Positions 9,744-22,687 of a stretch of 64,000 nt of DNA are shown in pieces. Source of the DNA: Phenylobacterium sp. (GTDB lineage: Bacteria; Pseudomonadota; Alphaproteobacteria; Caulobacterales; Caulobacteraceae); contig JAGNIV010000001.1 in NCBI GenBank assembly GCA_018001015.1, positions 310,001 through 374,000 of the forward strand, in the 5' to 3' direction. Under the pieces are notes generated by a model. The model saw nothing but the letters and a program-made list of their open reading frames with translations, searched no databases and was not told where the DNA came from. A program made the translations under genes and the position numbers. Position 1 is the first letter of the stretch. Every line of letters begins with the position of its first letter.

Positions 9744-10618
9744 TCCAGCTCGATCCCGGTCTTGGCCTTCACGTCGGCGCGGACGGCTTCGCCCAGGCCC
9801 TCCAGGTCGGCGGCGGTGGCCTCGCCGGTATTGATCAGGAAGTTCGAATGCAGGGGCGAGAACATGGCCCCGCCAAAGGGTTTGCCGCGCCAGCCGGCCT
9901 CGTCCACCAGCTTCCAGGAGGAGTGGCCGGGCGGGTTCTTGAAGGTGGAGCCGCCGGTCTTTTCGCGGATCGGCTGGGTGGTCTCGCGGCGCGCGGTGAT
10001 CTCGGCCATGCGGGCCTCGACCGCGGTCGGATCGTCGGGTTTTCCCTCAAAGAGGGCGCCGGTGAAGATCAGCCCGCCCTCCGCCGCTTTGGTTGACTTG
10101 CGGTAGCTGAAGCCCATCTCGGCGTTGGAGAAGGTCTTGCGCTCCCCGGCCCGCGTCACCGCATAGGCCTCGACGAGCACGTCCTTGGTCTCGGCGCCGT
10201 AGCAGCCGGCGTTCATCATCGCCGCCCCGCCGATGGAGCCCGGCACGCCGCGATAAAACTCCAGTCCGGCGATCCCGGCCTTGGCCGCCTCGCGGGCCAC
10301 CAGGGCGTCGAGGGCCGCGGCGCCGGCATAGATGCGGTTGTCGCCCCGCGGCTCGATCCTGCCGAAGGCGCGGCCGGCCAGGCGGATCACGACGCCCTCG
10401 ACCCCGCCGTCGCGCACCAGGGTGTTGGAGCCGACCCCGAGCACGGTCACCGGCACGCCCGCGTCCAGGCCGCGCAGGAAGTCGGCCAGGTCATCCTCGT
10501 CCTGCGGCAGGAACAGCAGGTCGGCGGGGCCGCCGACCCGGAACCAGGTGAAGGGCGCGAGCGGCTCGTCGCGCAGCAGTTTGCCGCGCACCTTGGGGAG
10601 ATTGTCGCGCCAGCTCAC
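9713..10618 (-). CDS. murB: UDP-N-acetylenolpyruvoylglucosamine reductase MurB
   Basis: MurB is the FAD enzyme that reduces enolpyruvyl-UDP-GlcNAc to UDP-MurNAc with NADPH. The 301-residue protein has the FAD motifs [19 protein letters not shown] and [20 protein letters not shown], and SYRKS in the substrate domain. Near the C-terminus are [19 protein letters not shown] and [16 protein letters not shown], typical of type IIa MurB. It starts with GTG and overlaps the murC stop by 4 nt. Confidence 0.97.
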   Translation of the reverse strand: MSWRDNLPKVRGKLLRDEPLAPFTWFRVGGPADLLFLPQDEDDLADFLRGLDAGVPVTVLGVGSNTLVRDGGVEGVVIRLAGRAFGRIEPRGDNRIYAGAAALDALVAREAAKAGIAGLEFYRGVPGSIGGAAMMNAGCYGAETKDVLVEAYAVTRAGERKTFSNAEMGFSYRKSTKAAEGGLIFTGALFEGKPDDPTAVEARMAEITARRETTQPIREKTGGSTFKNPPGHSSWKLVDEAGWRGKPFGGAMFSPLHSNFLINTGEATAADLEGLGEAVRADVKAKTGIELEWEIKRIGRP

Positions 10619-12030
10619 TTTGCGGCCAGGGCCTCAAGCTGGGCCGGCAGGGCGTAGGCCCAGCTGGTGATGTCGCCGGCCCCCAGGCAGACCACCAGAT
10701 CGCCGGGCCTGGCTTCCTGCGACACCAGTTGCGCCAGGGCCGCCGGGCTCTCCAGGGCCAGGGCGCGGCGATGGCCGAAACGGCGCAGGCCCTCCACTAG
10801 GCCATCGCGGTCAGCGCCGGCGATAGGGCTCTCGCCGGCCGTGTAGACGTCGGAGACGATCACGGTGTCGGCGTCGTTGAAGCAGCCACAGAACTCGGGG
10901 AACAGGTCGTGCAGGCGCGAATAGCGGTGCGGCTGCACCACGGCGATCACCCGGCCGTTGGTGACCGCGCGGGCCGCCTTCAGCACCGCGGAGATCTCCA
11001 CCGGGTGGTGACCGTAATCGTCGATGATGCGGACGCCCCCCACCTCGCCCACCGTGGTGAACCGGCGTCCCACCCCGCCGAAGGTGGTCAGGCCCTTGCG
11101 GATGTCGGCCTCCGAGACGCCGAGTTCGCGGGCGATGGCGATGGCGCCCAGGGCGTTCATGACATTGTGGTGGCCGGCCATCGGCAGGTGCAGGTCGAGC
11201 CAGCGCATGGGCTCGGCGTCGCGCGGCGCGATCACCGCGTCGAAGCGCGAGCCGTCGGGGCCCATGCTGATCTTCTCGGCGCGGACCTCGGCCTGAGGGT
11301 TGGTCCCGTAGGCGATCAGGCGGCGGTTCACCACCTTGGCGGCCATGGCCTGGACGTCCGGGTGATCGGTGCAGACGGCGGCGAAGCCGTAGAAGGGCAC
11401 GGCCTCCACGAAGTCCTGGAAGGCCTTCTTCACCGCGTTGAAGTCGCCGTAAAAGTCCAGGTGCTCGGGGTCGATATTGGTGACGATGGCGCAGGTGGAC
11501 TTCAGCTTCAGGAAGGTGCCGTCGCTCTCGTCGGCCTCCACCACGATCCACTCGCCCTCGCCCACCTTGGCGTTGGTGCCGTAGGCGTTGATGATCCCGC
11601 CGTTGACCACCGTCGGGTCCATGCCGCCGGCGTCCAGCAGGGCGGCCACCAGGGAGGTGGTGGTGGTCTTGCCGTGCGTGCCGCCCACGGCGACTGAAAA
11701 CTGAAGACGCGTCAGCTCGGCCAGCATCTCGCCGCGATGCACCAGCGGCAGACGGCGTTCGCGGGCCGCCAGCATCTCGGGGTTATCGGCCTTGATGGCC
11801 GTGGAATAGACGATGGCCGAGGCGCCCTCGATATTGGCCGCGCCCTGGCCGATGAAGACCTTGATCCCCAGCTTCTCCAGCCGCTCGGTGTTGGCGCTGG
11901 CCTTGGCGTCGGAGCCCTGCACGCTGTAGCCGATGCGCCGCATGATCTCGGCGATGCCGCTCATGCCGATCCCGCCGATGCCGATGAAGTGCACGGGGCC
12001 GACGGGGAAAGGGACGGGACGGCGGTTCAT
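10615..12030 (-). CDS. murC: UDP-N-acetylmuramate--L-alanine ligase MurC
   Basis: MurC adds L-alanine to UDP-MurNAc using ATP, the first Mur ligase step. The 471-residue protein begins with a Rossmann motif [17 protein letters not shown], carries the ATP loop GTHGKTTT at 117-124, and has the [10 protein letters not shown] and QPHRYSRL motifs specific to MurC. It is preceded by murG with a 4-nt gap. Confidence 0.98.
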   Translation of the reverse strand: MNRRPVPFPVGPVHFIGIGGIGMSGIAEIMRRIGYSVQGSDAKASANTERLEKLGIKVFIGQGAANIEGASAIVYSTAIKADNPEMLAARERRLPLVHRGEMLAELTRLQFSVAVGGTHGKTTTTSLVAALLDAGGMDPTVVNGGIINAYGTNAKVGEGEWIVVEADESDGTFLKLKSTCAIVTNIDPEHLDFYGDFNAVKKAFQDFVEAVPFYGFAAVCTDHPDVQAMAAKVVNRRLIAYGTNPQAEVRAEKISMGPDGSRFDAVIAPRDAEPMRWLDLHLPMAGHHNVMNALGAIAIARELGVSEADIRKGLTTFGGVGRRFTTVGEVGGVRIIDDYGHHPVEISAVLKAARAVTNGRVIAVVQPHRYSRLHDLFPEFCGCFNDADTVIVSDVYTAGESPIAGADRDGLVEGLRRFGHRRALALESPAALAQLVSQEARPGDLVVCLGAGDITSWAYALPAQLEALAAK

Positions 12031-12034
12031 CGGT

Positions 12035-13132
12035 TCACTTCCCGGCTGCGGTCTTCTCGACCAGGTCGGCCAGGCGCTCGGCGGCGTCGGGCTTGGCGAT
12101 GGAGCGGGCGCCGGCGGCCATGCGCGCCAGGCGGTCGGGATTGGTCAGCAGCTTTTCGAGCGCATTGGCCATGGAGTCGACCGTCAGCTGGTGTTCGCGG
12201 GCCATCTGGGCGCCGTGCGCGTCCACCATCACCTGGGCGTTCTGGCCCTGGTCGTCGTCCAGCGCGATGGCCAGGGGCACCAGGATGGCGGGTTTGCCGG
12301 CGATGGCGAACTCGCAGACCGTGCCGGCGCCGGCGCGTCCGACCACCAGGTGAGCGGACTTCAGCCGACCGGCCATGTCGCGGAAGAAGGGGGCGATCTC
12401 GGCCTCCACCAGGGCGTCGGCATAGACCTTTCGGGCCTGGTCCATGTTCTCGGCGCGGGTCTGCTGCTGCACCTTCAGGCGCAGGCGCAGGGCCTCGGGC
12501 AGGGCGCTGATCGCCAGCGGCATCAACTCCGACAGCAGGCGCGCGCCCTGGCTGCCGCCGGTGATCAGCAGGTGGATCGGGCCGTCGGCGGTGGGCGGGG
12601 TGTATTCCAGGTCGAACAGGGCGCGGATCTCGGGGCGCACCGGATTGCCCACCACCAAGGCGCTCTGGGCGACCTTGGGCGGCGCCTTCTGCAGCATGGG
12701 GAAGGCGCAGGCGACGGCCTTCACGTGGCTGACCAGGCGGCGGTTGGCGCGGCCCATCACCGAGTTCTGCTCGTGCATCACCGTGGGCAGGTTGAGCGTG
12801 ATCCCGGCGAGCAGCCCCGGCACCGACGGATAACCGCCAAAGCCCACCACCACGTCGGGCTTGATGCGCCGGAAGACGGCGCGGGCCTGCATCACGCCGC
12901 GCAGGATGGAAAGGCCGGCGAGCGCCATGCCGACCGGGTCGCGGGGCCGGTAGGTGCGCGCCGACAGGCCGATGCGCTCCTCGGCCGGAAAGCTCTCGGC
13001 GAAGGCGGCGACCCGCTCGTCACTGGCCAGCACGATGCGCCAGCCACGGGCGATCAGGGCCTCTGAAAGGGCCTGGGCGGGGAAGAGGTGTCCCCCGGTG
13101 CCTCCGGCGGCGACGACGGCGATCTTGCGCAT
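12035..13132 (-). CDS. murG: Lipid II synthase MurG
   Basis: MurG is the peripheral membrane GT-B glycosyltransferase that adds GlcNAc to lipid I to make lipid II. The 365-residue protein has the N-terminal [17 protein letters not shown] loop, the second glycine loop [15 protein letters not shown], and the donor-binding [19 protein letters not shown] followed by the QGQNAQVM segment. Length and motifs are standard. It follows ftsW with a 9-nt gap. Confidence 0.97.
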   Translation of the reverse strand: MRKIAVVAAGGTGGHLFPAQALSEALIARGWRIVLASDERVAAFAESFPAEERIGLSARTYRPRDPVGMALAGLSILRGVMQARAVFRRIKPDVVVGFGGYPSVPGLLAGITLNLPTVMHEQNSVMGRANRRLVSHVKAVACAFPMLQKAPPKVAQSALVVGNPVRPEIRALFDLEYTPPTADGPIHLLITGGSQGARLLSELMPLAISALPEALRLRLKVQQQTRAENMDQARKVYADALVEAEIAPFFRDMAGRLKSAHLVVGRAGAGTVCEFAIAGKPAILVPLAIALDDDQGQNAQVMVDAHGAQMAREHQLTVDSMANALEKLLTNPDRLARMAAGARSIAKPDAAERLADLVEKTAAGK

Positions 13133-13141
13133 GGGTGCGCT

Positions 13142-14316
<1,175 letters not shown>

Positions 14317-14320
<4 letters not shown>

Positions 14321-15732
14321 GCGCGGGCTCCCTTGGCGGCGGGCGCGGTGAGGCCCTGGACGGCGGCGCGGAACGCCTCGCCCCGGGCCTCGAAGTCGGC
14401 GAACTGGTCGAAGGAGGCGCAGGCCGGCGACAGCAGCACCACGGCGTCCTGTCCCTTGGCGGCGGCGTCGGCATAGGCCTTGGCCACGGCGGTTTCCATG
14501 GTCCCGCAGGCGACGGTGGCGGCCTTGCCCTTCAAGGTCTCCTCGAAGGCCTGTGAGGCCTCCCCGATCAGGTAGGCCTTCTCGATCCTGGGGAACAGAT
14601 CCACCAGGGCGTCAATGCCGCCGGTCTTCGGCTGGCCACCGGCGATCCAGTAGAACTTGGGATAGCTCGACATCGCCTGGCGGGCGGCGTCGGTGTTGGT
14701 GGCCTTGCTGTCGTTGACGAAGCGCACGCGGCCCACCTGGCCCACGGTCTCCATCCGGTGCGCCAGGCCCGGGAAGCTCATCAGGCCCTCGGCGGCCTCC
14801 TCGGCGGAGATACCCAGGCCGCGGGCGGCGGAATAGGCCGCCGCCGCATTCTGCCAGTTGTGCCGGCCCGGCAGCGAGCGGGCCCGCAGCAGGTCGACCA
14901 CCTCCACCGCGCGCTCGCCGGTGGCGTCGTAGAGCAGGCCCTGCAGGGCATAGACGCCCCGGCCCATCGCCTTGGACGCCGAGATCGGCACGATGGTGCG
15001 GCGGTTGGCGGCGGTGACCTCGGTGCAGATGCGCTGGCCCCAGGGATCGTCCACCCCGATGACGGCGGTGTCGCCCTTGCCCTGGTTCAGCAGGATGCGG
15101 CGCTTTGCGGCGACATAGCCCTCCATGCCGCCGTGACGCTCCAGATGGTCGGGGGAGACGTTGAGCAGGATGGCCACGTCGGGCTTAAGGCTGCTGGTCA
15201 GGTCGAGCTGGTAGGAGCTCATCTCCAGGACGTAGACGGCCCCGCCGTGCATGTCGTCGAGGTCCAGAACTCCCACGCCGATGTTCCCTCCAACACGCGT
15301 GTCGCGGCCGGCCGAGGCGCAGATGTGGCCGATCAGGGCGGTGGTGGTGGACTTGCCGTTGGTGCCGGTGATGGCGACGATCTTCGGGCGCTTGTGCTCG
15401 GGCGCGGCGTTCACGGCGCGGGCGAACAGCTCCATGTCACCGACGATCTCGACGCCGAATTCCTTGGCCTTGGTGACGGTCCAGTGCGGCTCCGGATGGG
15501 TCAGCGGCACGCCGGGCGACAGCATCAGGGCGGCGAACTGCGTCCAGTCGGCGGTGGTCAGGTCAACGAGGGGCAGGCCCTGGGCCTCGGCGGCGGCGCG
15601 GCCCTCGGGACGCTCGTCCCACAGCGCCACCTGGGCGCCGCCGGCCGCCAGGGCGCGCGCGGCGGCCAGACCTGTGCGGGCCAGGCCGAACACGGCGACC
15701 GTCTTGCCTTCGAAGCCGCGGACCGGGATCAT
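14317..15732 (-). CDS. murD: UDP-N-acetylmuramoylalanine--D-glutamate ligase MurD
   Basis: MurD adds D-glutamate to UDP-MurNAc-L-Ala. The 471-residue protein has the ATP loop GTNGKSTT at 123-130, the SSYQLDL segment, the central NVSPDHLERHGG motif and the C-terminal FVNDSKATNTDA region of Mur ligases. It is followed immediately by ftsW and preceded by mraY after 18 nt. Confidence 0.97.
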
Positions 15733-15750
15733 GACCTGCTCACGCCCTCC

Positions 15751-16860
15751 CTACCGTAGCTTCAGGGTGGCGAGGCCGAAGATGGCCAGCATCACGGCGA
15801 TGATCCAGAACCGGATCACCACGGTGGATTCCGACCAGCCCAGCTTTTCGAAATGGTGGTGGATCGGGGCCATGCGGAACACCCGCTTGCCCGTCAGCTT
15901 GAACGAGGCGACCTGGATCATCACCGACAGGGTTTCCAGCACGAAGAGACCGCCGATGATGCCGAGGACGATCTCATGCTTGGTGGCCACGGCGACCGTC
16001 CCGAGGGCGCCGCCGAGGGCCAGCGAACCGGTGTCGCCCATGAAGATCTTGGCCGGGGGGGCGTTGTACCAGAGGAAGCCGAGGCCGGCGCCGATCATCG
16101 CCCCGCAGAACACGCCGATCTCCCCCACGCCGGGCACGAAGTGCAGCTGCAGGTACGTGGCGAAGACGTAGTTGCCGACCAGGTAGCTGATCAGGCCGAA
16201 GGCGGCCGCGGCGATCATCACCGGCACGGTGGCCAGGCCGTCCAGGCCATCGGTGAAGTTCACGGCGTTGGCCGCGCCGACGATGATGAAGGCCCCGAAG
16301 GCCAGGTAGAACCAGCCCATGTCCAACAGCAGGCCCTTGAAGATCGGGAAGGCCACCGATGTGGCCAGTTCCGGCGACTCCGGCGGGCGGCCGCCATAGA
16401 TGACGATCAGGGCGACGGCGGCCAGGGCGATCAGCGCCTCCAGCACCAGGCGAACCCGGCCCGATATCCCGTCGGTGGTCTGCTTGGTGACCTTTGCGTA
16501 GTCGTCGGTGAAGCCGAGGATTCCGTAGCCCACGGTGACCAGGATCACCGCCCAGACATAGACGTTGGACAGGTCCGACCACAGCAGGGTTCCCACCAGC
16601 AGGCCGGCCAGGATCATCACCCCGCCCATGGTGGGGGTGCCGGCTTTCTCCACCACGTGACGGGCGATGCCGTCGGCGCGGATCGGCTGGCCCTTGCCCT
16701 GCTTGGCCTGCATCCAGCGGATGAAGCGCGAACCCATCAGGACCACGACGATCTGGGCCGTGAACAGGGCCATGCCAGTGCGGAAGGTGAGGTATTTCAG
16801 GAGGTTGAGGACGGGAATGTGCCCGCCGGCCGACATCTGCTCGTAGAGCCAGTAGAGCAT
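15751..16860 (-). CDS. mraY: Phospho-N-acetylmuramoyl-pentapeptide transferase MraY
   Basis: MraY transfers phospho-MurNAc-pentapeptide to undecaprenyl phosphate to form lipid I in the inner membrane. The 369-residue polytopic protein has the DDYAKV aspartate motif ([11 protein letters not shown]), [18 protein letters not shown], the [15 protein letters not shown] loop and the final [19 protein letters not shown] motif. Stop and start with murF abut at 16860. Confidence 0.98.
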   Translation of the reverse strand: MLYWLYEQMSAGGHIPVLNLLKYLTFRTGMALFTAQIVVVLMGSRFIRWMQAKQGKGQPIRADGIARHVVEKAGTPTMGGVMILAGLLVGTLLWSDLSNVYVWAVILVTVGYGILGFTDDYAKVTKQTTDGISGRVRLVLEALIALAAVALIVIYGGRPPESPELATSVAFPIFKGLLLDMGWFYLAFGAFIIVGAANAVNFTDGLDGLATVPVMIAAAAFGLISYLVGNYVFATYLQLHFVPGVGEIGVFCGAMIGAGLGFLWYNAPPAKIFMGDTGSLALGGALGTVAVATKHEIVLGIIGGLFVLETLSVMIQVASFKLTGKRVFRMAPIHHHFEKLGWSESTVVIRFWIIAVMLAIFGLATLKLR

Positions 16861-18248
16861 CAGCCCGCCTTCCCTGAACGCGCATCGAGGGCGACCAGCG
16901 CGGCTGTCACCGCGCCCGCCTTCGAGCCGTTGGACCCCTTGACCATCACCAGATCCCCAGGCTCTGCGGCCCGGGTGACCTGCGGCGCCAGCTGCGCCGC
17001 AGACTCGGCGTACCCGCCCCGCCGAGTCGGCGGAAGGGCGTCCCAGAGGGATTTCATCAAAGGTCCGGCGCAGAACACCAGGTCGATGCCGGCCTCAGCC
17101 AGGGGTTGGGCCAGGCCGGCATGGTATCCGGCGCCGCCTTCACCAAGCTCCAGCATGTCGGTCAGCGCGACGATCCGCCGCCCCGATCCCTTGCGCGCGC
17201 CCAGACTCTTGAAGGCCGCGGTCATGGAGATCGGATTGGCGTTGTAGCTCTCGTCGATCAGGGTGAAGGCGCCGGCCGGCAGGTGAATGGTCCTCTCCGC
17301 GCCCCGCCCTTCCAGCGGCTCGAAAGCACCCAGCGCCGCCAGGCTGTCGCCCAGCGACACATCCAGGGCCTCCAGCATCAGCAGCACGGCCATGCTGTTG
17401 GGGCCCCAGTGGAAGCCCTTCTGCAGGATCGGGAAGTCCAGCGCCTTGCCGTGCAGGCGGGCCTGGACCACGGCATGGTCGGCCTGGGGCTGGAAGTCGA
17501 TCAGGCGGGCGTCGCAGGCCTCGCCGGCCCCGAAGCTCAGCACCTTGGCGCCGGCCTTGGCCGCCGCCTCGCTCAGCAGGTCGAACCAGGCGTTGTCGGC
17601 GTTGAGGATGGCGACGCCGCCCGGCTCGACGCCGTCGAAGATTTCGGCCTTGGCGCGGGCAACCCCGATCTCGCCGTCGGGGAAGTTCTCCACATGGACC
17701 GCGCCCACCGTGGTGATCGCCACCGCGTGGGGCCGAACGAAGCGCGACAGCGGCGTGATCTCATCGGCGTGGTTCATGCCGATCTCGAAGACCGCCCGCT
17801 CGGTGTCGCGGGGCATGCGGGCGAGCGTCAAGGGCACGCCGATGTGGTTGTTGTAGCTCTTCACCGAGGAGTGGGCCCGGCCCGCCAGTATCAGGCCGGC
17901 GCGCACCGCCTGGGTCACGCTGGTCTTGCCCACCGATCCGGTGACGGCCCCGCGGCGCACCTGAGGCGCGCGAGTCCGGGCGAATTCTCCGAGTTTTTCC
18001 AAAGCCTTGAAGGTGTCGTCCACCAGGACGTGGGGTCCCTCGACCGGCTGGCTGACCAGGGCGCCCGTCGCGCCCTTGGCGAGCGCCGGGGCCACGAACT
18101 CATGGCCGTCGCGCACGCCTGCCAGCGCCACGAAGAGGTCGCCGGTCTCGATGGAGCGGGTGTCGATGGAGACGCCGTCGACGGCGAAGTCGCCGACCAC
18201 CTGGCCGCCGGTCGCCCGGGCGATCTCGTCCGCGGTCCACAGGCTCAT
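16860..18248 (-). CDS. murF: UDP-MurNAc-tripeptide--D-Ala-D-Ala ligase MurF
   Basis: MurF adds the D-Ala-D-Ala dipeptide made by Ddl. The 462-residue protein has the Mur ligase ATP loop GSVGKTS at 104-110, the [10 protein letters not shown] segment specific to MurF, and [11 protein letters not shown] in the C-terminal domain. It overlaps murE by 4 nt. Confidence 0.97.
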   Translation of the reverse strand: MSLWTADEIARATGGQVVGDFAVDGVSIDTRSIETGDLFVALAGVRDGHEFVAPALAKGATGALVSQPVEGPHVLVDDTFKALEKLGEFARTRAPQVRRGAVTGSVGKTSVTQAVRAGLILAGRAHSSVKSYNNHIGVPLTLARMPRDTERAVFEIGMNHADEITPLSRFVRPHAVAITTVGAVHVENFPDGEIGVARAKAEIFDGVEPGGVAILNADNAWFDLLSEAAAKAGAKVLSFGAGEACDARLIDFQPQADHAVVQARLHGKALDFPILQKGFHWGPNSMAVLLMLEALDVSLGDSLAALGAFEPLEGRGAERTIHLPAGAFTLIDESYNANPISMTAAFKSLGARKGSGRRIVALTDMLELGEGGAGYHAGLAQPLAEAGIDLVFCAGPLMKSLWDALPPTRRGGYAESAAQLAPQVTRAAEPGDLVMVKGSNGSKAGAVTAALVALDARSGKAG

Positions 18249-19699
18249 GGCTTGCCTCGCAGGGCCTGCTCAGTCTCGATGACGTCGTTGAAGGGATGCA
18301 CGATGCCGGCCACGGTCTGGCCCGGCTCGTGGCCCTTGCCGGCCACCACCAGGACGTCGCCGGCTTCGAGCAGGGCCACACCCGCGCGGATCGCCGCACG
18401 GCGGTCGCCGATCTCCCGCATGCCCGTGGTCCCGGTCATCACCTCAGCGCGGATGGCGGCGGGGTCCTCGCTGCGGGGATTGTCATCGGTGACGATGGCG
18501 ACGTCAGCGAGCCTGGCCGCGATGCCGCCCATCAGCGGACGCTTGGTGCGGTCGCGGTCCCCGCCGGCTCCGAACACCACGATCAGCTTGCCCTCGACGT
18601 GGGGGCGCAGCGCATTGAGGATCGTCTCCAGCCCGTCCGGCGTATGGGCGTAATCGACATAGGCCACGCCGCCCCGGGGACCGGCCCCGATCAGCTGCAG
18701 CCTGCCGGGAGCGCCCTCCAGGGCCTCCAGCGCCTTCATGACGACCGCCGCCGGCTCGCCCGCCGCGATGCACAGCCCCGCCGCCACCAGGGCGTTGGAG
18801 GCCTGATAGCCGCCCAGCAGGGGCAGGTTCACCTCATAGGTCTGGCCCTCGGCCCGGATGGTCAGACGCTGGCCTTCAAGGGTCGGGGTACGGGCGACCA
18901 GCGTCAGGCCCTGCCCCGCCTCGCCCACCGACATGACGCTCTGGCCGTTGGTCACCGCGGCGGCGGCGAAGGCGTCATAGGCGTCGGAGTCGGCGTTGAG
19001 CACAGCCGTCCCACCGCGCGGCAGCAGGTCGGTGAACAGCCGAAGCTTGGCGTCGCGATAGGCGTCCATCGTCAGGTGATAGTCGAGATGGTCCTGGGTC
19101 AGGTTCAGGAAGCCGGCGGCCGTGATCCGCGCCCCATCCAGGCGCCGCTGATCGACGCCGTGCGACGAGGCTTCGAGGGCCAGGTGCGTGACGCCCTCCT
19201 CCACCAGCCGGCTCATCAGTTCGGCGACGTCGGCGGCGTCAGGGGTGGTGAGGCCCGGCGGAGTCAGTTGCGTCTCGAAGCCGCCTGGGCCGGTGGCGTA
19301 GACGCCCAGCGTGCCCATGCTGGCGGCGCGATGGCCGCCGGCGTTGAAGATCTGGCGGCAGAAGCCGGCGACCGAGGTCTTGCCGTTGGTTCCGGTCACC
19401 GCGACGACGGTGGCGGGCTGATCCTTCCAGAAGGCGGCGGCGGCCAGGGCGTAGGCGCGGCGCGGGTCGGGGGTCACTACGAAGGGGACATCGACCCCAG
19501 GCGCCTCGGCGGTCGCGATCACCGCGGCGGCGCCGGCGGCGACCGCGCTTGGCACAAAGGCCAGGCCATCGGCCTTGGTCCCCGGCAGGGCGGCGAACAG
19601 GAAGCCGGGCTTCACCTTGCGGCTGTCGGCGGTCACCCCCTCGATCATCGGATCGATGGTGAGCTCGCGGGCCACCAGCTGAGAAAGACGCACGCCCAT
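18245..19699 (-). CDS. murE: UDP-MurNAc-L-Ala-D-Glu--meso-DAP ligase MurE
   Basis: MurE adds the third residue of the stem peptide. The ATP loop GTNGKTS is at 103-109 and the DNPRSEDP motif near residue 400 is the signature of enzymes that use meso-diaminopimelate rather than lysine, as expected for a Gram-negative wall. The protein has 484 residues. Its start overlaps the ftsI stop in the arrangement TGATG. Confidence 0.97.
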   Translation of the reverse strand: MGVRLSQLVARELTIDPMIEGVTADSRKVKPGFLFAALPGTKADGLAFVPSAVAAGAAAVIATAEAPGVDVPFVVTPDPRRAYALAAAAFWKDQPATVVAVTGTNGKTSVAGFCRQIFNAGGHRAASMGTLGVYATGPGGFETQLTPPGLTTPDAADVAELMSRLVEEGVTHLALEASSHGVDQRRLDGARITAAGFLNLTQDHLDYHLTMDAYRDAKLRLFTDLLPRGGTAVLNADSDAYDAFAAAAVTNGQSVMSVGEAGQGLTLVARTPTLEGQRLTIRAEGQTYEVNLPLLGGYQASNALVAAGLCIAAGEPAAVVMKALEALEGAPGRLQLIGAGPRGGVAYVDYAHTPDGLETILNALRPHVEGKLIVVFGAGGDRDRTKRPLMGGIAARLADVAIVTDDNPRSEDPAAIRAEVMTGTTGMREIGDRRAAIRAGVALLEAGDVLVVAGKGHEPGQTVAGIVHPFNDVIETEQALRGKP

Positions 19700-21441
19700 C
19701 AGTGTTCACTCTCGATGGGCACGACGGCGTTGGCCGGGGCGGCGGTCACCAGATCGGGCCGGCGGGCGACGCCGAGGAACGGCGCGATGCGGTCGATCAC
19801 CCGGCCAGCCGGCGGCGCGGCGGTCCAGCCGCCGGTGGCGAAGCCGTAGGTCTCGGGCGTGCCCTTGGGTTCGTCCATCAAGATCAATACGAAATAGCGG
19901 TCGGCCTCCAGCGGACCATCGGCCGGGAAGACCGCCGCGAAGGATGAGACCAGGACGTTGTCGGAGTAACGGCCGCCGACGATCTTGTTGGCCGAGCCGG
20001 TCTTGCCGCCGACCCGCAGCCCGGGCGCATTGGCCTTGCCGCCAGTGCCGCGCACGACATTGACCCGCATCAGGTCCAGCATGGCCCGCGACGTCTCCTC
20101 CGACACCGCGCGGGTCCCCTCGGGACGGGCGCCGGGCTTCATCGGCTTGATGGTCAGGGGCACGTAAGAGCCGCCGTTCAGGATAGCCCCCATGCCGGCG
20201 GCGACCGCCAGGGGTGAGACCGAGATCGCGTGCCCAAAGGATGTGGAGGCCACATCGTTCTCGTTCCAGTTCCGAGGCAGGATGGGCCTGGCGCTCTCCG
20301 CCAGCTCCACCGGCGTGGCGCGGGTGAGGCCGAAGGCGTTGAAGTACTTCTGCACCGTGGGCGCGCCGGCCTGCAGGGCGAGCTTGGTGGTGCCGATGTT
20401 CGACGAGTGAATGAAGATGTCGGCGACCGACATGATCTTGTTCTCGGCGTGGTAGTCGTGGATCGTCTGGCCGCCGATCTTCACCGGCTGGCGGGCGTCG
20501 AAGGTGGAGGCCAGCGTCGCCGTGCCCGAATCCAGGCCCATGGCGACAGTGAACACCTTGAAGGTCGAGCCCATCTCGTAGACCGACGCCGCCGCGTGAT
20601 TGATCAGTTGCTCGGGCCCGGCCTTGCCGGCCAGGTTGGGGTCGAAGGTCGGATAGGAGGCGATGCCCAGGATCTCGCCCGTATGGACATTGGTGATGAT
20701 GCCCACTGCGTCCTTGGCCTGGTGGGCCACGGCGGTCTTGTAGAGTTCATCCTCAAGAGCGGCCTGGACCCGGATGTCGATGGACAGGGCGGTCGCCTGA
20801 TGGCTGGCCGCGCCCTGGCGGATGGTGTCGTTCAGCGCCCGCTCGGCGCCGGAGAGGCCCACGCCGCCGGTGTCGGCGAAGCCGATCAGGTGGGCGGCCG
20901 TGGTTCCCAGCGGGTAGAGACGATGCTGCTCGGGCTCGAAGGTCACCCCGGGCAGACCCAACTCATGGATGCGGCGGCGAACCTCCGGGGTCAGCCCCCC
21001 CGCCAGAAAACTGCGGCGCTCGCCGCGCAGGGCGCGCTCCAGGCGCGCCGACGACAGGCCCGGCATCGCCAGGCGCAGGGCCGCGCGCGTCTCGTCGGCG
21101 TCCCAGATCTCACGGGGATCGACGTAGAGGCCGTAGTGAAGGAGGTCGGCGGCCAGCATGGCGCCGTTGCGGTCGGTCAGGTCGGCGCGGGCAGCCCCCA
21201 CCGGGGCGCTCAGGCCGTTCCCATGCCCCACGGAAGAGAACAGAGCCATGCGCGTGGCGCCGATCCCCAGGGTAACGAACCCAGCGGCGAACATGGCGGC
21301 CACGAAGAAGATGCGGATCCGGGTGTCGTCCTCGGCCCGGCCGGCCGCCTTGGCGCGCTCGAAGGCGTGCTCCAGGCCCCAGAGCCGCGCCTTCAACCAA
21401 CCCCAGCCGGGGGCCTGGAAGTTGGGATGGACCAGGCTCAA
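19699..21441 (-). CDS. ftsI: Septal peptidoglycan transpeptidase FtsI (PBP3)
   Basis: FtsI cross-links septal peptidoglycan and works with FtsW. The 580-residue protein has a cytoplasmic N-terminus, one membrane anchor at about 41-62, a dimerisation/pedestal domain, and the transpeptidase domain with SxxK at 292-295 (STFK), SSN at 346-348 and KTGS at 480-483. All catalytic boxes of class B PBPs are present. It overlaps the preceding small ftsL-like gene by 4 nt. Confidence 0.97.
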   Translation of the reverse strand: MSLVHPNFQAPGWGWLKARLWGLEHAFERAKAAGRAEDDTRIRIFFVAAMFAAGFVTLGIGATRMALFSSVGHGNGLSAPVGAARADLTDRNGAMLAADLLHYGLYVDPREIWDADETRAALRLAMPGLSSARLERALRGERRSFLAGGLTPEVRRRIHELGLPGVTFEPEQHRLYPLGTTAAHLIGFADTGGVGLSGAERALNDTIRQGAASHQATALSIDIRVQAALEDELYKTAVAHQAKDAVGIITNVHTGEILGIASYPTFDPNLAGKAGPEQLINHAAASVYEMGSTFKVFTVAMGLDSGTATLASTFDARQPVKIGGQTIHDYHAENKIMSVADIFIHSSNIGTTKLALQAGAPTVQKYFNAFGLTRATPVELAESARPILPRNWNENDVASTSFGHAISVSPLAVAAGMGAILNGGSYVPLTIKPMKPGARPEGTRAVSEETSRAMLDLMRVNVVRGTGGKANAPGLRVGGKTGSANKIVGGRYSDNVLVSSFAAVFPADGPLEADRYFVLILMDEPKGTPETYGFATGGWTAAPPAGRVIDRIAPFLGVARRPDLVTAAPANAVVPIESEH

Positions 21442-21761
21442 GACTTGGGCTCCCGGCGGGCGATCTCGGGCAGGGCCTCGGGGGTGACCTCGCGCGACGC
21501 GGCGATGGGCGCCAGCCCCAGATAGCCGGTGGAGAGCTTCTCGATGCGGTTGGGCTGTTCGAGGTGACTGACCTCGGCCTTCAGCAGGCGGATACGGTCA
21601 TGCTCGGCGGCGATCTGACGCTCCACCAGGGCGATCTCCGTCCGCTCGCGGCCGGCGATGGTCTTGGCCAGATAGACCGACATGACCAGCGCGATCAGCA
21701 GCGCCAGAGCCACGACATCGACGAGGCGGAAGCCCCGGACTCGGCGATCGAGCAGGCTCAT
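21438..21761 (-). CDS. ftsL: FtsL-like bitopic division protein
   Basis: The 107-residue protein has a short basic N-terminus, one transmembrane segment ([19 protein letters not shown]) at about 14-32, and a following heptad-rich helix ([20 protein letters not shown]) suited to the FtsL/FtsB coiled coil. The sequence of FtsL is poorly conserved, so the call rests on topology, size and its position between rsmH and ftsI, the standard place of ftsL. A 4-nt overlap on each side indicates coupling. Confidence 0.8.
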   Translation of the reverse strand: MSLLDRRVRGFRLVDVVALALLIALVMSVYLAKTIAGRERTEIALVERQIAAEHDRIRLLKAEVSHLEQPNRIEKLSTGYLGLAPIAASREVTPEALPEIARREPKS

Positions 21762-22687
21762 GCGGCCTCCCTCCAGACCGGCGCCTCGGTGCGGATCGCA
21801 GCGCGAAGCTTGGCCGACCGGGCGCGCGGATTGGCGGCGGTCTCGGCGTCGGAGGGCGCGCGGGCGCCCTTGAAGATCAACTCGAAGCTCGGGGCCGCGC
21901 CGGCCTGGGCCGGCGGCAGGTGCCGCGAACCGGCGGGCGTCATGCCGGCGCGCGGCGTGAAGAACGACTTCACGATGCGGTCTTCCAGCGAGTGGAAGGT
22001 CACGACGGCCAGGCGACCGCCCGGCTTCAGTACGCGCTCGGCGGACGCGAGGCCGGCCTCCAGCTCGGAGAGTTCGTCGTTCACCGCGATGCGCAGCCCC
22101 TGGAAGGTGCGGGTGGCGGGGTGGACCTTGGCGCCGCGGCGTCCGCCCAGCACGCGCTCCACGAAGTCGGCGAACTCCAAGGTGCGCTCGAAGGGCTGCT
22201 CCTCGCGACGGCGCGCGATGGCGCCGGCGATGCGGCGGGCCTTCTTCTCTTCGCCATAGACCCAGAAAATGCGCGACAGCTCGGCGGGCTCGGCGGTGTT
22301 GATCAGGTCAGCGGCGGTGCGCCCCTCGGCGCCCATGCGCATATCCAGGGGGCCGTCGCGCATGAAGGAAAAGCCGCGGTCGGCCTCGTCCAGCTGCATG
22401 GAGGAGACGCCGAGGTCCAGGGCGACCCCGTCGACGGAGCCCTCCCCCAGCCGCGCGTCCATCTCCGAGAAGCACGCCTCGATCAGCTGGAACCTGTCGC
22501 CAAGGCCCTCGGCGAAGCGGCGGGCGGTGGGGTCGCGGTCGAAGGCGATGACCTCCGCTCCGGTGGCCAGCAGCGCCCGCGAATAGCCGCCGGCCCCGAA
22601 GGTGCCATCGACGATCTTCTGGCCGGGACCAGGCGCCAGCGCCGCGATCACCTCGGTCATCAGGACGGGGACGTGAGGGGCGCTCAT
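21758..22687 (-). CDS. rsmH: 16S rRNA m4C1402 methyltransferase RsmH
   Basis: RsmH (MraW) methylates N4 of C1402 of 16S rRNA. The real start is the ATG at 22687 (MSAPHVPVL), which overlaps the mraZ stop in ATGA; the frame stays open about 58 codons further upstream only because it reads through mraZ. The 309-residue protein has the SAM loop [15 protein letters not shown], the [16 protein letters not shown] motif and the [16 protein letters not shown] end, all typical of the family. Confidence 0.95.
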   Translation of the reverse strand: MSAPHVPVLMTEVIAALAPGPGQKIVDGTFGAGGYSRALLATGAEVIAFDRDPTARRFAEGLGDRFQLIEACFSEMDARLGEGSVDGVALDLGVSSMQLDEADRGFSFMRDGPLDMRMGAEGRTAADLINTAEPAELSRIFWVYGEEKKARRIAGAIARRREEQPFERTLEFADFVERVLGGRRGAKVHPATRTFQGLRIAVNDELSELEAGLASAERVLKPGGRLAVVTFHSLEDRIVKSFFTPRAGMTPAGSRHLPPAQAGAAPSFELIFKGARAPSDAETAANPRARSAKLRAAIRTEAPVWREAA